A stretch of 64,000 nt of DNA. Origin: Paraherbaspirillum soli (GTDB taxonomy: Bacteria; Pseudomonadota; Gammaproteobacteria; Burkholderiales; Burkholderiaceae_D). Location: positions 124,001 to 188,000 of the forward strand of contig NZ_JBHSMT010000014.1 of the NCBI RefSeq assembly GCF_042654985.1, read 5' to 3'. Shown one piece after another: positions 8,849-18,160 of the stretch (its first letter is position 1; the number at the start of each line of letters is the position of its first letter). The translations under genes and the position numbers were made by a program. Below the pieces are notes generated by a model, which saw only the letters and a program-made list of their open reading frames with translations, had not been told where the DNA came from and ran no database searches.

Positions 8849-10243
8849 ATGAGTTTATTTCGTACCAAAGACCTGGACCTGATGATCAGTTCCAGTAAAT
8901 CCGATAGCGGCCTCAAGCGTACGCTGGGCGCGATGGATCTAACCTTGTTGGGAGTCGGCGCGATTGTCGGTACCGGTATTTTTGTGCTGACCGGAACCGG
9001 CGCAGTGCAGGCCGGTCCGGGTCTGTCGCTGTCGTTTATCCTGGCCGCCCTGGCCTGCGGCTTTGCCGCGCTGTGTTATGCCGAGTTCGCTTCCACCGTG
9101 CCGGTGTCCGGTTCGATTTATACCTACAGCTACGCGACCATGGGCGAAATCGTGGCCTGGATCATCGGCTGGGACCTGATGCTGGAATACGGCCTGGCCA
9201 CCTCGGCGGTCTCGGTCGGCTGGTCGGGTTACATGCAATCGCTGTTGTCCGGTTTCGGCATCACGCTGCCGACCGTGCTGACCGCCGCTCCGGGAGCTGT
9301 GCCCGGCGTGACGACCTGGTTCAATTTGCCGGCGTTCTGCATCCTGCTGGTGATTACCGCCTTGTTGTCGATCGGGATTCGCGAGTCGGCCCGCGCCAAC
9401 AACATCATGGTGTTTATCAAAGTGGCGGTGGTGCTGCTGTTTATCGCGGTCGGCGCCGGTCATGTGCAGCCGGTCAACTGGCAGCCTTATCTGCCGTTCG
9501 GTTACAACGGCGTATTCAACGCTGCCGCCATCGTGTTTTTTGCTTTCATCGGCTTTGATGCGGTCACCTCGGCCGCCGAAGAGGTCAAGAATCCGGCGCG
9601 CGCGCTGCCGATCGGCATCATCGCTTCGCTCGGCATTTGCGCTTTGCTGTACGTGGTGGTGGCTGCCATCATGACCGGCATCGTGCCGTATCACAAATTC
9701 GCCGGAGTCGACCATCCAGTCTCGCTGGCGCTGCAATATGCGGGAGAAAACTGGGTCGCCGGCTTTGTCGACCTGGGTGCGATCATCGGCATGACGACCG
9801 TGATCCTGGTGATGACTTACGGCCAGACCCGGATCCTGTTCGCGATGTCGCGCGACGGCTTGCTGCCGAAAAAACTGTCCAGCATCCATCCGCGTTTCGC
9901 CACGCCGGTGTTCACCACCTGGCTGGTCGGTATCGTGTTTGCGCTGATCGCCGCCGTGGTGCCGCTCAACATCCTGGCGGAACTGATCAATATCGGTACG
10001 CTGGTGGCGTTTTCGCTGATCGCGGTGGCAGTGCTGGTACTGCGCAAAACCCGTCCCGATTTGCCGCGCGCGTTCCGCTGCCCCGGCGTGCCGTTTGTGC
10101 CGCTGGCGGCGATTGGATTCTGCGTATTCCTGATGCTGCACTTGCAGGTCGTGACCTGGATTGCCTTCCTGTGCTGGATGGCGATCGGGTTTGCGGTGTA
10201 TTTCGGTTATGCACGCAAGCGTTCTTTGCTGCATGTAGATTAA
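8849..10243 (+). CDS. APC-superfamily amino acid permease
   Basis: A 464-residue inner-membrane transporter of the amino acid-polyamine-organocation superfamily, closest in feel to the cationic amino acid (CAT/YfnA-like) branch. The hallmark glycine-rich TM1 reads GVGAIVGTGIFVLTG. It is followed by GPGLSLSF, CYAEFASTVPVSGSIYTY in TM3, and FFAFIGFDAVTSAAEE in TM6. About 12 hydrophobic helices are visible. A palindrome upstream may be an operator. The substrate is not resolved. It is a single gene, convergent with the M16 peptidase and separated from it by a hairpin and a repeat. Confidence 0.88.
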   Translation: MSLFRTKDLDLMISSSKSDSGLKRTLGAMDLTLLGVGAIVGTGIFVLTGTGAVQAGPGLSLSFILAALACGFAALCYAEFASTVPVSGSIYTYSYATMGEIVAWIIGWDLMLEYGLATSAVSVGWSGYMQSLLSGFGITLPTVLTAAPGAVPGVTTWFNLPAFCILLVITALLSIGIRESARANNIMVFIKVAVVLLFIAVGAGHVQPVNWQPYLPFGYNGVFNAAAIVFFAFIGFDAVTSAAEEVKNPARALPIGIIASLGICALLYVVVAAIMTGIVPYHKFAGVDHPVSLALQYAGENWVAGFVDLGAIIGMTTVILVMTYGQTRILFAMSRDGLLPKKLSSIHPRFATPVFTTWLVGIVFALIAAVVPLNILAELINIGTLVAFSLIAVAVLVLRKTRPDLPRAFRCPGVPFVPLAAIGFCVFLMLHLQVVTWIAFLCWMAIGFAVYFGYARKRSLLHVD

Positions 10244-10250
10244 ACGAGCG

Positions 10251-10284
10251 AAAAAAAGCCGGTGCTGCAATCGCACCGGCCTTT
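10251..10284. terminator. Bidirectional terminator between the permease and the M16 peptidase
   Basis: GCCGGTGC (10258-10265) pairs with GCACCGGC (10273-10280) around TGCAATC. An A-run (10251-10257) precedes it, giving a T-run after the stem on the minus strand, and a short CTTT follows on the plus strand. It fits the convergent gene arrangement and serves the minus strand best. Confidence 0.75.
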
Positions 10285-10365
10285 GAACAGCAGATCGAAG
10301 GCAAGCCATTCATACGGCTTGCTTTTTTTTGCTTCGTGTTTTTGGACCAAGCCCAAAATAACGGG

Positions 10366-10463
10366 AGTAGGGTGGATGAGCGTAGCGTTATCCACCGATG
10401 GATGCGTCACATTTGTTTGACGCATCTAAAACGGCGGAAGACGCTACGCTTTTCCGCCCTACT
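10366..10463. repeat. Intergenic multi-hairpin repeat
   Basis: Three nested or successive stems are visible: GGTGGAT with ATCCACC (10371-10396), GATGCGTCA with TGACGCATC (10401-10426), and GGCGGAA with TTCCGCC (about 10433-10458). The outer ends AGTAGGG and CCCTACT are also complementary. The related GTAGGGTGGAT...CCGCCCTAC style is one I associate with intergenic repeats of many proteobacteria. It ends 4 bases from the M16 stop codon and may stabilise that mRNA's 3' end. It is unrelated to the other repeat family in the window. Confidence 0.65.
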
Positions 10464-10466
10464 TAG

Positions 10467-13229
10467 TTACTTCGCCATTGCCGTGTTCGCTTTCGCCTTC
10501 GCTTCATCCCGCGCAATCACGATGCTCAAACGCGCCGGATCTATCCTGCTGCGGAAGGCGGCGTTGACCTGGTCGACCGTCAATGCGCTGATCTTGTCTT
10601 CCATCTGCTTGCTCCAGGCAAAAGTGCGGTCCAGGTCGAGGAACCTGGCCCAGCCGGCGCTCAGTGCGTTGTCTTGCGCGCGCGAGCGTTGGTTTTGCTG
10701 CAGGATGCCGGATTTGGCGCGTGCCAGTTCGTCGGCGCTGAAGCCGTCTTTCAGCGCCCGCGCCAATTCTTCCTTGACCGCCAGATCCACCTTTTCCAGG
10801 TTTTGCGGTGCGGCGATGGCCTGGATGTTGAAGCTGGCCGCGCGGCTGATGGCATCGACTTCCAACGCCGAGCCGACGCCGTAGGACAGGCCGTCCTTTT
10901 GCCGGATGCGGTCCATCAGGCGCGATTTCAGGCTGCTGCCGCCAAACAGGTAGTTAGCCACCATCAATGCCGGATAGTCGGCGTCGTCTTCCCGCATGTC
11001 CAGATTCAGTCGCGCCAGGTAAAAGCCGTTTTCCTTTTCCGGCGCGTTGATCGCTTTCTGCATCGGTGCGATGTCGAAATTCTGACGGATCACGCGTTGA
11101 TACGGGGCCGCGCTTTGCCAATCGCCGAAAGTATCCTGGACCACCTTGGTGATCGCGGCCGGATCGAAATCGCCGACAATCGCCAGCTCGCCGTGCGAGG
11201 CGCCGAAAAAGTCATGATGAAAGGCGCGCACCTCGGTCAGCGTAGCCGACTTGATGCCGGTGATTTGCTGGTCTACGGTCAGCTCCGATAGCCAGTGGCC
11301 CGGCGGATATTGGTCGAAGTGCTGGTTGATGGCTTCTTCGGCCAGCGTGTTGGGATCGTTGCGCGATGCTTCCAATCCGACCACGGCTTCATTGCGCAAG
11401 CGTTCGAATTCGGCCGAGTCAAAGCGCGGTTGCTTGAGCACGTTGGCGATCAGTTGCAAGGCGCCGGCCAGGTTGCCGCGGGTGGTCTGGAATTGATACA
11501 GGCCGCCGCTGATTTTCAGCTTTGAAAATTCGTCGGCCAGCTGGTCGCGGCTCAGCGTGGTGCTGCCGCGCAGCAGCATGGCGTCGGCCAGTTCGGCTGC
11601 GATTTTTTTGCCGTACAGGCTTTTTTCATCGCCCCATTGCAGCTTCAATCTGACCGATACGGTTTCGCCGCGTGTCTTTTTCGGCAGCAGCGCGAGTTTC
11701 AAGCCGCCGACAGTCAGGCGCTGGGTACGGGCGTCGATATTGGCCTGGGACGGATCGAAAGCCTCACCGTCGGCTATCGCCTGCTGCGGCGTGTATTGCT
11801 TGATCAGCTCGGCGACGCTGGGTGCCGTCGGCACCTCGGCACGCTGCGGTTGCTCTTCCGGCAGGAACAGACCGACGGTGCGGTTGTCACGTTTGAAGTA
11901 GTGCGCCGCTGCCGCCGCTACCTGGGCCGAAGTCGTTTTATTCAGCAGGTCGCGTCCTAAAAACAGCAAGCGCCAATCGCTCAGCGCAATCGAGTTCGAC
12001 ATTGCAACGCCGACCTTTTGATGATCGTTCAGCAGCTTTTCAAAACCGTTGGCGTTGCTGAGACGGACTCTTTCCATTTCTGCCGCGGTCGGCGGCGTCG
12101 CCGCAAATTGCTCGACGCCGTCGATCAGCGCTTGCCGTACCGGTTCTATCGGCTCGCCTTTTTTGACCACCGCAGCGATGATTTCCAGGCCAGGCGCATA
12201 GCCGCTCATTTCATAATTGAACACGGCGGTGGCCTTGCCGGTCTCGACCAGGCTCTTGTGCAACCGTCCATTCGGGGTGTCGGCCAAAATCGATCCGGCA
12301 TAGGTCAGCGCAGTGCTGTCGGGGTGCAAGTCGCTTGGGATCTTGTACGCAACCGCCACAATCTGCACATCGCCCTGGCGTCGCACCGTGACGCTGCGTT
12401 CGCCATCCTGGGTCGGCTCCACGGTCCAGAAGTCGCGCATTTTACGAGTCGGCTTCGGCATCTTGCCAAAGGCCTGGCTGACCCAGGCCAGCGCCTGTGC
12501 CGGCTCGAATTTGCCGGCGATCAGCAGCACCGCATTGTCCGGCTGGTAGTAAGTGCGATAAAAGGCTTGCAGGTTCTCGATTTTGACGTTTTCGATATCG
12601 CTGCGGTTGCCGATGGTCGGTTTGCCGTAGTTGTGCCAGTCATAGGCGACCCCTTGCAGGCGTTTCACCAGGACGTTGAACGGCGAATTTTCACCTTCTT
12701 CGTATTCATTGCGGACCACCGTCATTTCGCTGTCCAGGTCTTTCCTGGCAATGAAGGAGTTCAGCATGCGGTCCGCTTCCATGTCGATCGCCCATTTCAG
12801 GTTGTCGTCGCCGGCCTGGAAGATCTCGAAGTAATTGGTGCGGTCGACGCTGGTGGTGCCGTTGAACGACATGCCGCGCTGGCTGAAATCCTTGGGAATC
12901 GACGGATGCTTGGGCGTGCCCTTGAACATCAGGTGTTCCAGCAAATGCGCCATGCCGGTTTCGCCGTAGTTCTCAAAACGCGAACCGACCAGGTAGGTCA
13001 TATTGACGGTGACGGTCGGCTTCGAGGCATCGGGGAACAACAGCACTTTGAAGCCATTGGCAAATTGGTATTCGGTAAGGCCTTCGGCGGTCGGGCCCTG
13101 GGTCACTCCGGCGGGCAGGGCGGTGGGCTTGGCGGCTTCGGCGGGAGCAATGAAGCCCAAGCTGCAGGTGGCCGCCAGAAGGCATGACAGCAAGCGATTG
13201 GACCAGGAAAGTTGGCGGAATGGGAGCAT
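10467..13229 (-). CDS. M16-family zinc metallopeptidase (insulinase/pitrilysin type), periplasmic
   Basis: A 920-residue tandem M16 protein with an N-terminal signal sequence (hydrophobic stretch ending near PAEAAKP). The inverted zinc site HLLEHLMF lies near residue 80. The downstream glutamate is in the MTVVRNEYEEGEN segment (about residues 165-175), as expected for HxxEH...E. A second M16 half (from about residue 500) lacks the zinc motif, which is normal for these two-domain proteins. It probably degrades peptides in the periplasm. Two dispersed repeats flank the gene: the multi-hairpin repeat after its stop and an inverted repeat upstream of its start. Confidence 0.92.
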   Translation of the reverse strand: MLPFRQLSWSNRLLSCLLAATCSLGFIAPAEAAKPTALPAGVTQGPTAEGLTEYQFANGFKVLLFPDASKPTVTVNMTYLVGSRFENYGETGMAHLLEHLMFKGTPKHPSIPKDFSQRGMSFNGTTSVDRTNYFEIFQAGDDNLKWAIDMEADRMLNSFIARKDLDSEMTVVRNEYEEGENSPFNVLVKRLQGVAYDWHNYGKPTIGNRSDIENVKIENLQAFYRTYYQPDNAVLLIAGKFEPAQALAWVSQAFGKMPKPTRKMRDFWTVEPTQDGERSVTVRRQGDVQIVAVAYKIPSDLHPDSTALTYAGSILADTPNGRLHKSLVETGKATAVFNYEMSGYAPGLEIIAAVVKKGEPIEPVRQALIDGVEQFAATPPTAAEMERVRLSNANGFEKLLNDHQKVGVAMSNSIALSDWRLLFLGRDLLNKTTSAQVAAAAAHYFKRDNRTVGLFLPEEQPQRAEVPTAPSVAELIKQYTPQQAIADGEAFDPSQANIDARTQRLTVGGLKLALLPKKTRGETVSVRLKLQWGDEKSLYGKKIAAELADAMLLRGSTTLSRDQLADEFSKLKISGGLYQFQTTRGNLAGALQLIANVLKQPRFDSAEFERLRNEAVVGLEASRNDPNTLAEEAINQHFDQYPPGHWLSELTVDQQITGIKSATLTEVRAFHHDFFGASHGELAIVGDFDPAAITKVVQDTFGDWQSAAPYQRVIRQNFDIAPMQKAINAPEKENGFYLARLNLDMREDDADYPALMVANYLFGGSSLKSRLMDRIRQKDGLSYGVGSALEVDAISRAASFNIQAIAAPQNLEKVDLAVKEELARALKDGFSADELARAKSGILQQNQRSRAQDNALSAGWARFLDLDRTFAWSKQMEDKISALTVDQVNAAFRSRIDPARLSIVIARDEAKAKANTAMAK

Positions 13230-13275
13230 GAATTTTCCGATCTATGAAAGTGAGAATACGGATGAATCTGCGAGT

Positions 13276-13392
13276 CACCTCTAAAAACCTACTGCGCGGC
13301 CCAATCTCGGGGCTGTGATGCTCGCCGTACCACCGTACGGCTGCGCTTCTCGCCCCGACCTTGGGCCGCTCGCTACGGTTTTTAGAGGCGAC
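13276..13392. repeat. Dispersed inverted repeat, full copy
   Basis: The left end CACCTCTAAAAACCTACTGC and the right end CGGTTTTTAGAGGCG are imperfect inverted repeats. Inside lie CGGCCCAATCTCGGGG and the counterpart CCCCGACCTTGGGCCG, and a central CGTACCACCGTACG palindrome. The whole ~117 bp can fold into one long hairpin. It lies between the M16 gene start and the yggX stop. Confidence 0.85.
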
Positions 13393-13437
13393 TTAAACCA
13401 ATGTAGTTGAAACTGACGACCTGAAATTGATGTGTTG

Positions 13438-13470
13438 CCGGGCAAAAAACATGCTGTGTATTTTGCCCGG
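13438..13470 (-). terminator. Hairpin downstream of yggX
   Basis: CCGGGCAAAA (13438-13447) and TTTTGCCCGG (13461-13470) form a perfect 10-bp stem with a 13-base loop, about 37 bases past the yggX stop. The T-tract is inside the stem rather than after it, so it is a terminator-like structure only. Confidence 0.45.
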
Positions 13471-13507
13471 TAGGTGCGTGGAAGAGATCTTGTGCGGACC
13501 GGACTTT

Positions 13508-13780
13508 TTATTCAGTCGGCGGCACATAGCCGCTGGCGGCGTCGGCGCCTGAGCCGAAGAAGTGGTTTTCCATCTGCTGCGCCAGGTATTTGCGGGCGCG
13601 GACATCGGCCAGGTTCAGGCGGTTTTCGTTGACCAGCATGGTCTGGTGCTTGAGCCATGCAGCCCAGGCTTCTTTCGAAACCTGTTGATAAATGCGTTGG
13701 CCCAGTTCACCAGGATAAGGAGGGAAGTCGAGACCTTCGGCTTCTTTGTCGAGTTTGATGCAATGAATCATGCGTGCCAT
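13508..13780 (-). CDS. yggX: YggX-type Fe(II)-trafficking/oxidative damage protection protein
   Basis: A 90-residue cytoplasmic protein that protects Fe-S clusters in its family. It starts MARMIHCIKLDKEAEGLDFP with the conserved Cys near position 7, and continues with PYPGELGQRIYQQVSKEAW and MLVNENRLNL, all typical of the family. ATG 13780 is chosen because an AAGGA Shine-Dalgarno stands 7 bases before it and the family starts here. It lies just downstream of argA on the same strand and is probably cotranscribed. Confidence 0.95.
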   Translation of the reverse strand: MARMIHCIKLDKEAEGLDFPPYPGELGQRIYQQVSKEAWAAWLKHQTMLVNENRLNLADVRARKYLAQQMENHFFGSGADAASGYVPPTE

Positions 13781-13865
13781 GGCTTTTCCTTGAAGGTTTG
13801 GGGGTCTTGCTCGCCGGTTGCAGGAGCGTGGTCCAGCAACCGGCAAATGGGTTATTCAATCAGCG

Positions 13866-15176
13866 TTAAAGGTTCTTGATCAACACCAGCGATTTACGCT
13901 GCCAGTTGTACATGTGCTGGCGGTCTTTCGGCAGGTTGTCGACGGTTGCGTGGACAAAGCCGCGGCGCAGGAACCAGTGCGAAGTGCGAGTGGTCAGTAC
14001 GAACAGCTTGGTCAGGCCGGCCGCCCGGGCCCGGCTTTCCATGTGTTTCAGGATGCGCTCGCCATCGCCTTGCGCCTGCACTTCGGGATTGACCGTCAGG
14101 CAGGCCATTTCGGCCATTCTTTCAGCCGGGAACGGATACAGCGCGGCACAGCCGAAAATCACGCCGTCATGCTCGATCACCGAGAAGTAGTGGATTTCGC
14201 GTTCGATCAATTCGCGGCCGCGCTTGACCAGGGTGCCGTCGGCTTCCAGCGGTTCGATCAGTTTCAGGATGCCGCCAACATCGTCAATCGTGGCTTCGCG
14301 CAGGCTTTCCAGGTTTTCATACGAAATCATGGTGCCGACGCCGTCATGCGTAAACAATTCGAGCAGCGCCGAACCGTCGGTCGCAAACGGCACCACATGC
14401 GCGCGCGGCACGCCGGCGTTGCAAGCCTTGATCGAGTGCTGCAAATAGAATGCCGAATCGGCCGGCAGGCAACCGCTGTCCAGCACCGCTTGCGCCTGAT
14501 GCGAAGACAGTTCGCGGATCTCGGCGTCGCCGGCATCTTTCATCAGCGGCGTTTCGCTGATGAAGATCAGTTTTTCGGCGCGCAAAGCGATCGCCGCCGA
14601 TACCGCCACATCTTCCATGGTCAGGTTGAACGCTTCGCCGGTCGGCGAAAACCCCAGCGGCGACAGCAACACCAAACCGCCGGCATTGAGGATCGGATGA
14701 ATCGTTTCATAGTCGATCTTGCGCACCACGCCGGTCAGTTGCAGGTCGGCGCCGTCGATCACGCCGAGCGGTCGTGCCGTCACGAAGTTGCCGGAAATAA
14801 TGCGGATCGCGGCATGCGCCATCGGCGTGTTCGGCAAGCCCTGGCTGAATGCGGCTTCGATATCCAGGCGCAGTTCGCCGGCCGCTTCCTTGGCGCATTC
14901 CAGCGCTGCGGTGTCGGTAATGCGCAAGCCGTTGTGAAAGCGCGCCTCGACATTGCGCAGCGTCAGTTGCTCTTCCACCTGCGGCCGCGAGCCGTGCACG
15001 ATGACTACCTTGATGCCGAGCGCATGCAGCAGCGACAGGTCCTGCGCCAGCACCGGCAGGGCGCCGGCAGTGACCAGTTCACCCGGGAAAGCGACGACAA
15101 AGGTCTTGCCGCGAAAGGCGTGGATATAGGGGGCGACTGAGCGTAGCCATTGGACGAATTGGGTGGGATTTTCCAT
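13866..15176 (-). CDS. argA: Amino-acid N-acetyltransferase (N-acetylglutamate synthase)
   Basis: Catalyses acetyl-CoA plus glutamate to N-acetylglutamate, the first step of arginine biosynthesis. The N-terminal amino-acid-kinase-like domain (about residues 1-285) carries FRGKTFVVAFPGE and VIVHGSRPQVEEQL. The C-terminal GNAT domain (about 290-436) contains MACLTVNPEVQAQGDGERIL, the acetyl-CoA-binding segment, and FVLTTRTSHWFLRRGF. Overall length is that of ArgA. I start at MENPTQF; an in-frame ATG three codons upstream (15185) is possible. Upstream of yggX on the same strand and divergent from the next gene. Confidence 0.95.
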   Translation of the reverse strand: MENPTQFVQWLRSVAPYIHAFRGKTFVVAFPGELVTAGALPVLAQDLSLLHALGIKVVIVHGSRPQVEEQLTLRNVEARFHNGLRITDTAALECAKEAAGELRLDIEAAFSQGLPNTPMAHAAIRIISGNFVTARPLGVIDGADLQLTGVVRKIDYETIHPILNAGGLVLLSPLGFSPTGEAFNLTMEDVAVSAAIALRAEKLIFISETPLMKDAGDAEIRELSSHQAQAVLDSGCLPADSAFYLQHSIKACNAGVPRAHVVPFATDGSALLELFTHDGVGTMISYENLESLREATIDDVGGILKLIEPLEADGTLVKRGRELIEREIHYFSVIEHDGVIFGCAALYPFPAERMAEMACLTVNPEVQAQGDGERILKHMESRARAAGLTKLFVLTTRTSHWFLRRGFVHATVDNLPKDRQHMYNWQRKSLVLIKNL

Positions 15177-15298
15177 GCCGCACATTATATACAGGACGCA
15201 CCGCCGGCTGCATGGATTTGACTATGTTGGACGCGGTTTTGCTGGCAACTCCCGTCATTGCAAATAGTTGGAGCGGAAGGGAATGAGATAATCCGGCG

Positions 15299-15802
15299 AT
15301 GATAAATACGATTACCGTGGAATTCGACCCCGCCGAGGTGCAAAAACTGTTGCAGCACGCCTCGGCGGCTAGCGAACATTTGCCGTGCATGGGTGATCAG
15401 TTCGTTGCCAAATATTATGCCGGCGGCAAAGTGATCGGCAATGACGACGGTCCCGACATCAGCCGGATCGACACCGCGAAGATCCCGGCCGCGCTGTTTC
15501 TGGTCAACGATTCGTTTTTGATGAGCAATGGCGTCAATCCGGCGCAAGCCAGCCCGTGCGTCTATAAAAACGACCACATGCCCTCCGAGATGCAGAACGA
15601 GAGCGATGCTCATGCCTTGGGCGCGGAGGATTTGCCCATCGTCACCAAGATCCTGGTCAGCGACTTTGATGGCATCGATGCCGCACAGCTGGTCCGGATC
15701 GTGTTTCAGGACGATCCGCGCAAGGGGCTGATTGTTTCGCTGGAGATGGTGAACGATAGCTGTGAGACGCCGGATGTCAGAATCATCAGTCGCCGCTCGT
15801 AG
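15299..15802 (+). CDS. Hypothetical protein, 167 residues
   Basis: I do not recognise the family. The protein is acidic, soluble and without signal peptide or membrane segment. It has three Cys (about residues 30, 83 and 153) and a central segment with DGPDISRIDTAKIPAALFLV. The reading frame is consistent with neighbouring codon use. It is monocistronic, divergent from argA, and followed by a Zn-peptidase-like gene after ~80 bases of AT-rich sequence. Start ATG 15299 lacks a strong Shine-Dalgarno. Confidence 0.6.
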   Translation: MINTITVEFDPAEVQKLLQHASAASEHLPCMGDQFVAKYYAGGKVIGNDDGPDISRIDTAKIPAALFLVNDSFLMSNGVNPAQASPCVYKNDHMPSEMQNESDAHALGAEDLPIVTKILVSDFDGIDAAQLVRIVFQDDPRKGLIVSLEMVNDSCETPDVRIISRRS

Positions 15803-15885
15803 CTAAAAAGCTAGCGATTCACTATTTTTTTTCAATGGCTTTTTTTGCAATTAATTAAGCATGGACAGCTGACCGAAAGCAATAA

Positions 15886-16386
15886 ATGAAATATTTGATG
15901 GCTTATTCCGACCAGATAAAAGAACAGGTACAGCAACTTGTCGAAAATAAGAAACTGGCCGATGTGCTTTTAAAAAGATATGCCGCAGCGCATGAGATCA
16001 GGACCGATAAAGCGCTTTACCAGTACGTTCAGGACTTGAAGAATAACTACATGCGCAATGGCGCGCCGATCAGCAAGGTCAGCTTCGATAGCAAGATGCA
16101 TGTGATCCAGCATGCGTTGGGTTTGCATACCTCGATTTCCAGAGTGCAGGGAAGCAAGCTTAAATCGAAGCATGAAATCAGCGTTTCTTCCCTGTTTAAA
16201 AATGTGCCGATCGAATTCTTGAAGATGATCGCGGTGCACGAGTTGGCGCACCTCAGGGAGAAAGAGCACGATAAGGCTTTTTATAAACTGTGTACGCATA
16301 TGGAGCCGCAATATCATCAATATGAATTCGATTTGAGGCTGTATCTGACGCATTTGGATACATCCGGAGATCCTTTGTGGTCTTAA
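15886..16386 (+). CDS. YgjP-like metal-dependent hydrolase (M48/DUF45 type)
   Basis: A 166-residue soluble protein. The zinc-protease-like motif HELAHLREKEHDKAFYKLC sits near residues 111-129 and matches the HExxH plus downstream His of the YgjP/SprT-like M48 relatives. The N-terminal half is helical and lysine-rich. The natural substrate of this family is not established. The ATG follows AAGCAATAA, a weak Shine-Dalgarno. A full copy of the dispersed inverted repeat begins 2 bases after its stop and could act as its transcript end. Confidence 0.8.
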   Translation: MKYLMAYSDQIKEQVQQLVENKKLADVLLKRYAAAHEIRTDKALYQYVQDLKNNYMRNGAPISKVSFDSKMHVIQHALGLHTSISRVQGSKLKSKHEISVSSLFKNVPIEFLKMIAVHELAHLREKEHDKAFYKLCTHMEPQYHQYEFDLRLYLTHLDTSGDPLWS

Positions 16387-16387
16387 T

Positions 16388-16503
16388 CACCTCTAAAAAC
16401 CTACTACGCGGCCCAATCTCGGGCCTGCGATGCTCGCTGTACATCCGTACAGCTGTGCTTCTCGCCCCGACCTTGAGCCGCTCGCTACGGTTTTTAAAGG
16501 TGC
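16388..16503. repeat. Dispersed inverted repeat, full copy
   Basis: Nearly identical to the copy at 13276: starts CACCTCTAAAAACCTACTAC, has the internal GCGGCCCAATCTCGGG and its counterpart, a CTGTACATCCGTACAG centre, and ends CGGTTTTTAAAGGTG. The differences between the arms are mostly compensatory or tolerated, so the hairpin is kept. Confidence 0.85.
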
Positions 16504-16863
16504 CCTGAAAAATATATAGAGCGCGCTAAAAACGCTAAAAGATTGCTGCAGGAAATAACAGGTATTTCTTCATTGATTTTCGGCAGTTATTTTGCTTATC
16601 CTTAATATAGTTTCTGCCCATCATTCAGATTGTTTCGGCACGAAAATAATGCTGTATAGCCACCCCGGAATTGCCTTTCGAAATTGCAGATAATGTGTTG
16701 TTTTTTTCGGACGCTGAGAGCCCATAGATTTACGCTATTCCCCTATGAGAACGAGCAAAAATGCGACAAAAAATAATTGTCACACGAAGTAATTTAATGA
16801 GACCTCTTGCTCAAATTTTCGCAGCGCTGCACTATTCAATCTCCAATTAAATTAGGAGACAAA
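16504..16863 (+). other. AT-rich non-coding leader region before the porin gene
   Basis: About 360 bases without a credible gene. The region is visibly richer in A and T than its surroundings, with runs such as GACAAAAAATAATTGTC (an imperfect palindrome near 16763), consistent with promoters and a regulated 5' untranslated region for an abundant outer-membrane protein. No OmpR-type or sRNA site could be assigned. Confidence 0.4.
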
Positions 16864-17997
16864 ATGAAAAAAACGTTACTCGCAATCGCTGTCCTGGGCA
16901 CCATTTCCACTGTTGCTTCAGCACAAACGAACGTCACGATTTACGGCGTGATCGATACAGCGATTCGCTTTACCAACAACCAGGTAACTTCTACCGGCAC
17001 TCTGGGCAAACAGACTGCCATGACCGAAGGCTCGTTCCAGGGTTCACGTATTGGATTCAAGGGCAGCGAAGACCTGGGTGGCGGCACCTCCGCCATTTTC
17101 CAGTTGGAAAACGGTTTTCAGAGTAACAACGGTGCAACCGACCAACAAGGCCAGATCTTCGGTCGTCAGGCATTTGTCGGACTGCGCAGCAAAACCTTGG
17201 GTGAGTTCACCGTCGGCCGTCAATACGGTCTGGCGTTTGAAACACTGGGCAACTACGATCCTTTGGGCATCGGTAACTTCGTAGAAAACGAATGGGCTTC
17301 TTTCCTGTACGGCATTCGTTTCGACAACACCGCCAAATACACCAAGAGCTTCGGCCCGGTGACGGCGGCATTGCAATACTCGTTCGGTGAACAGGCTGGC
17401 AAAACCAGCATCGGCTCGACAGTTGCCGGTTCCTTGAACTACACGCAAGGCACCTTCAACCTCGGCGGCGTCTATCAGCAATCGAAAGATGCCAACTCAG
17501 CCGAGATGAAATTGGGCGGCGTCGGTACAGCGTGGGGCGTTGGTCCTGCAACCCTGTATCTGCAAGTGTTCCAGGCGCGCCGCGATCCAGGTTTTGCCAA
17601 GGCGGCTTCGAACAGCGGCGGTCCGCTGGCCAACACCAGCATGACGTCCAACTCGGGCAATACGCTGCGTCGTACCGACAGCGTGCTGACTACCGGTGTC
17701 TTGTATCAAGCCACGCCGGCGATGGGTTTTACCCTCGGCTACATGTATGACAAGATCAAGAACGTATCGTCTGCTGGCGATAAGGGACGGATCTCAAGCG
17801 TGTATGCAGTCGCCGATTACAACCTGTCCAAGCGTACCGACGTCTATGTTGAAGTCGATCGCACCACGCTGGGCGGCGGCGAAATCCAGGACGTGAATGG
17901 CGTGATGCCGTTTGCCGGCAGCAGCCTCGGCGCTGGCGGTCCTAATACTGCTTCGTCCCGTAACGGCGTCGGTATCGGTCTGCGTCACAAGTTCTAA
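16864..17997 (+). CDS. Gram-negative outer-membrane porin
   Basis: A 377-residue general porin of the betaproteobacterial Omp32-like family. MKKTLLAIAVLGTISTVASA is a clear Sec signal peptide with AxA cleavage before QTNVTIYGVID, the usual first strand. GSRIGFKGSEDLGGG, NRQAFVGL-like FGRQAFVGLRS and GEFTVGRQYG follow in family order, and the protein ends in the terminal Phe (GIGLRHKF) needed for BAM recognition. ATG 16864 has AGGAGAC upstream. A strong terminator follows. Confidence 0.95.
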   Translation: MKKTLLAIAVLGTISTVASAQTNVTIYGVIDTAIRFTNNQVTSTGTLGKQTAMTEGSFQGSRIGFKGSEDLGGGTSAIFQLENGFQSNNGATDQQGQIFGRQAFVGLRSKTLGEFTVGRQYGLAFETLGNYDPLGIGNFVENEWASFLYGIRFDNTAKYTKSFGPVTAALQYSFGEQAGKTSIGSTVAGSLNYTQGTFNLGGVYQQSKDANSAEMKLGGVGTAWGVGPATLYLQVFQARRDPGFAKAASNSGGPLANTSMTSNSGNTLRRTDSVLTTGVLYQATPAMGFTLGYMYDKIKNVSSAGDKGRISSVYAVADYNLSKRTDVYVEVDRTTLGGGEIQDVNGVMPFAGSSLGAGGPNTASSRNGVGIGLRHKF

Positions 17998-18026
17998 GCT
18001 GACTTTGTAGTTGCAACGAAAATAGA

Positions 18027-18055
18027 AAGCCCAACCGCAAGGTTGGGCTTTTTTG
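18027..18055 (+). terminator. Rho-independent terminator after the porin
   Basis: AAGCCCAACC (18027-18036) and GGTTGGGCTT (18041-18050) form a 10-bp stem with a GCAA tetraloop, followed by TTTTG and further T's. Confidence 0.93.
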
Positions 18056-18160
18056 TTTTTGTGCTCGCTGGAGAGTACTTTGTGGATGGCGATAAGAGTA
18101 ATCTAGACGACTGAATCGGCCCGCTTTTTCATCGCCTCGCAATCACTCCTCAGCACTGCC

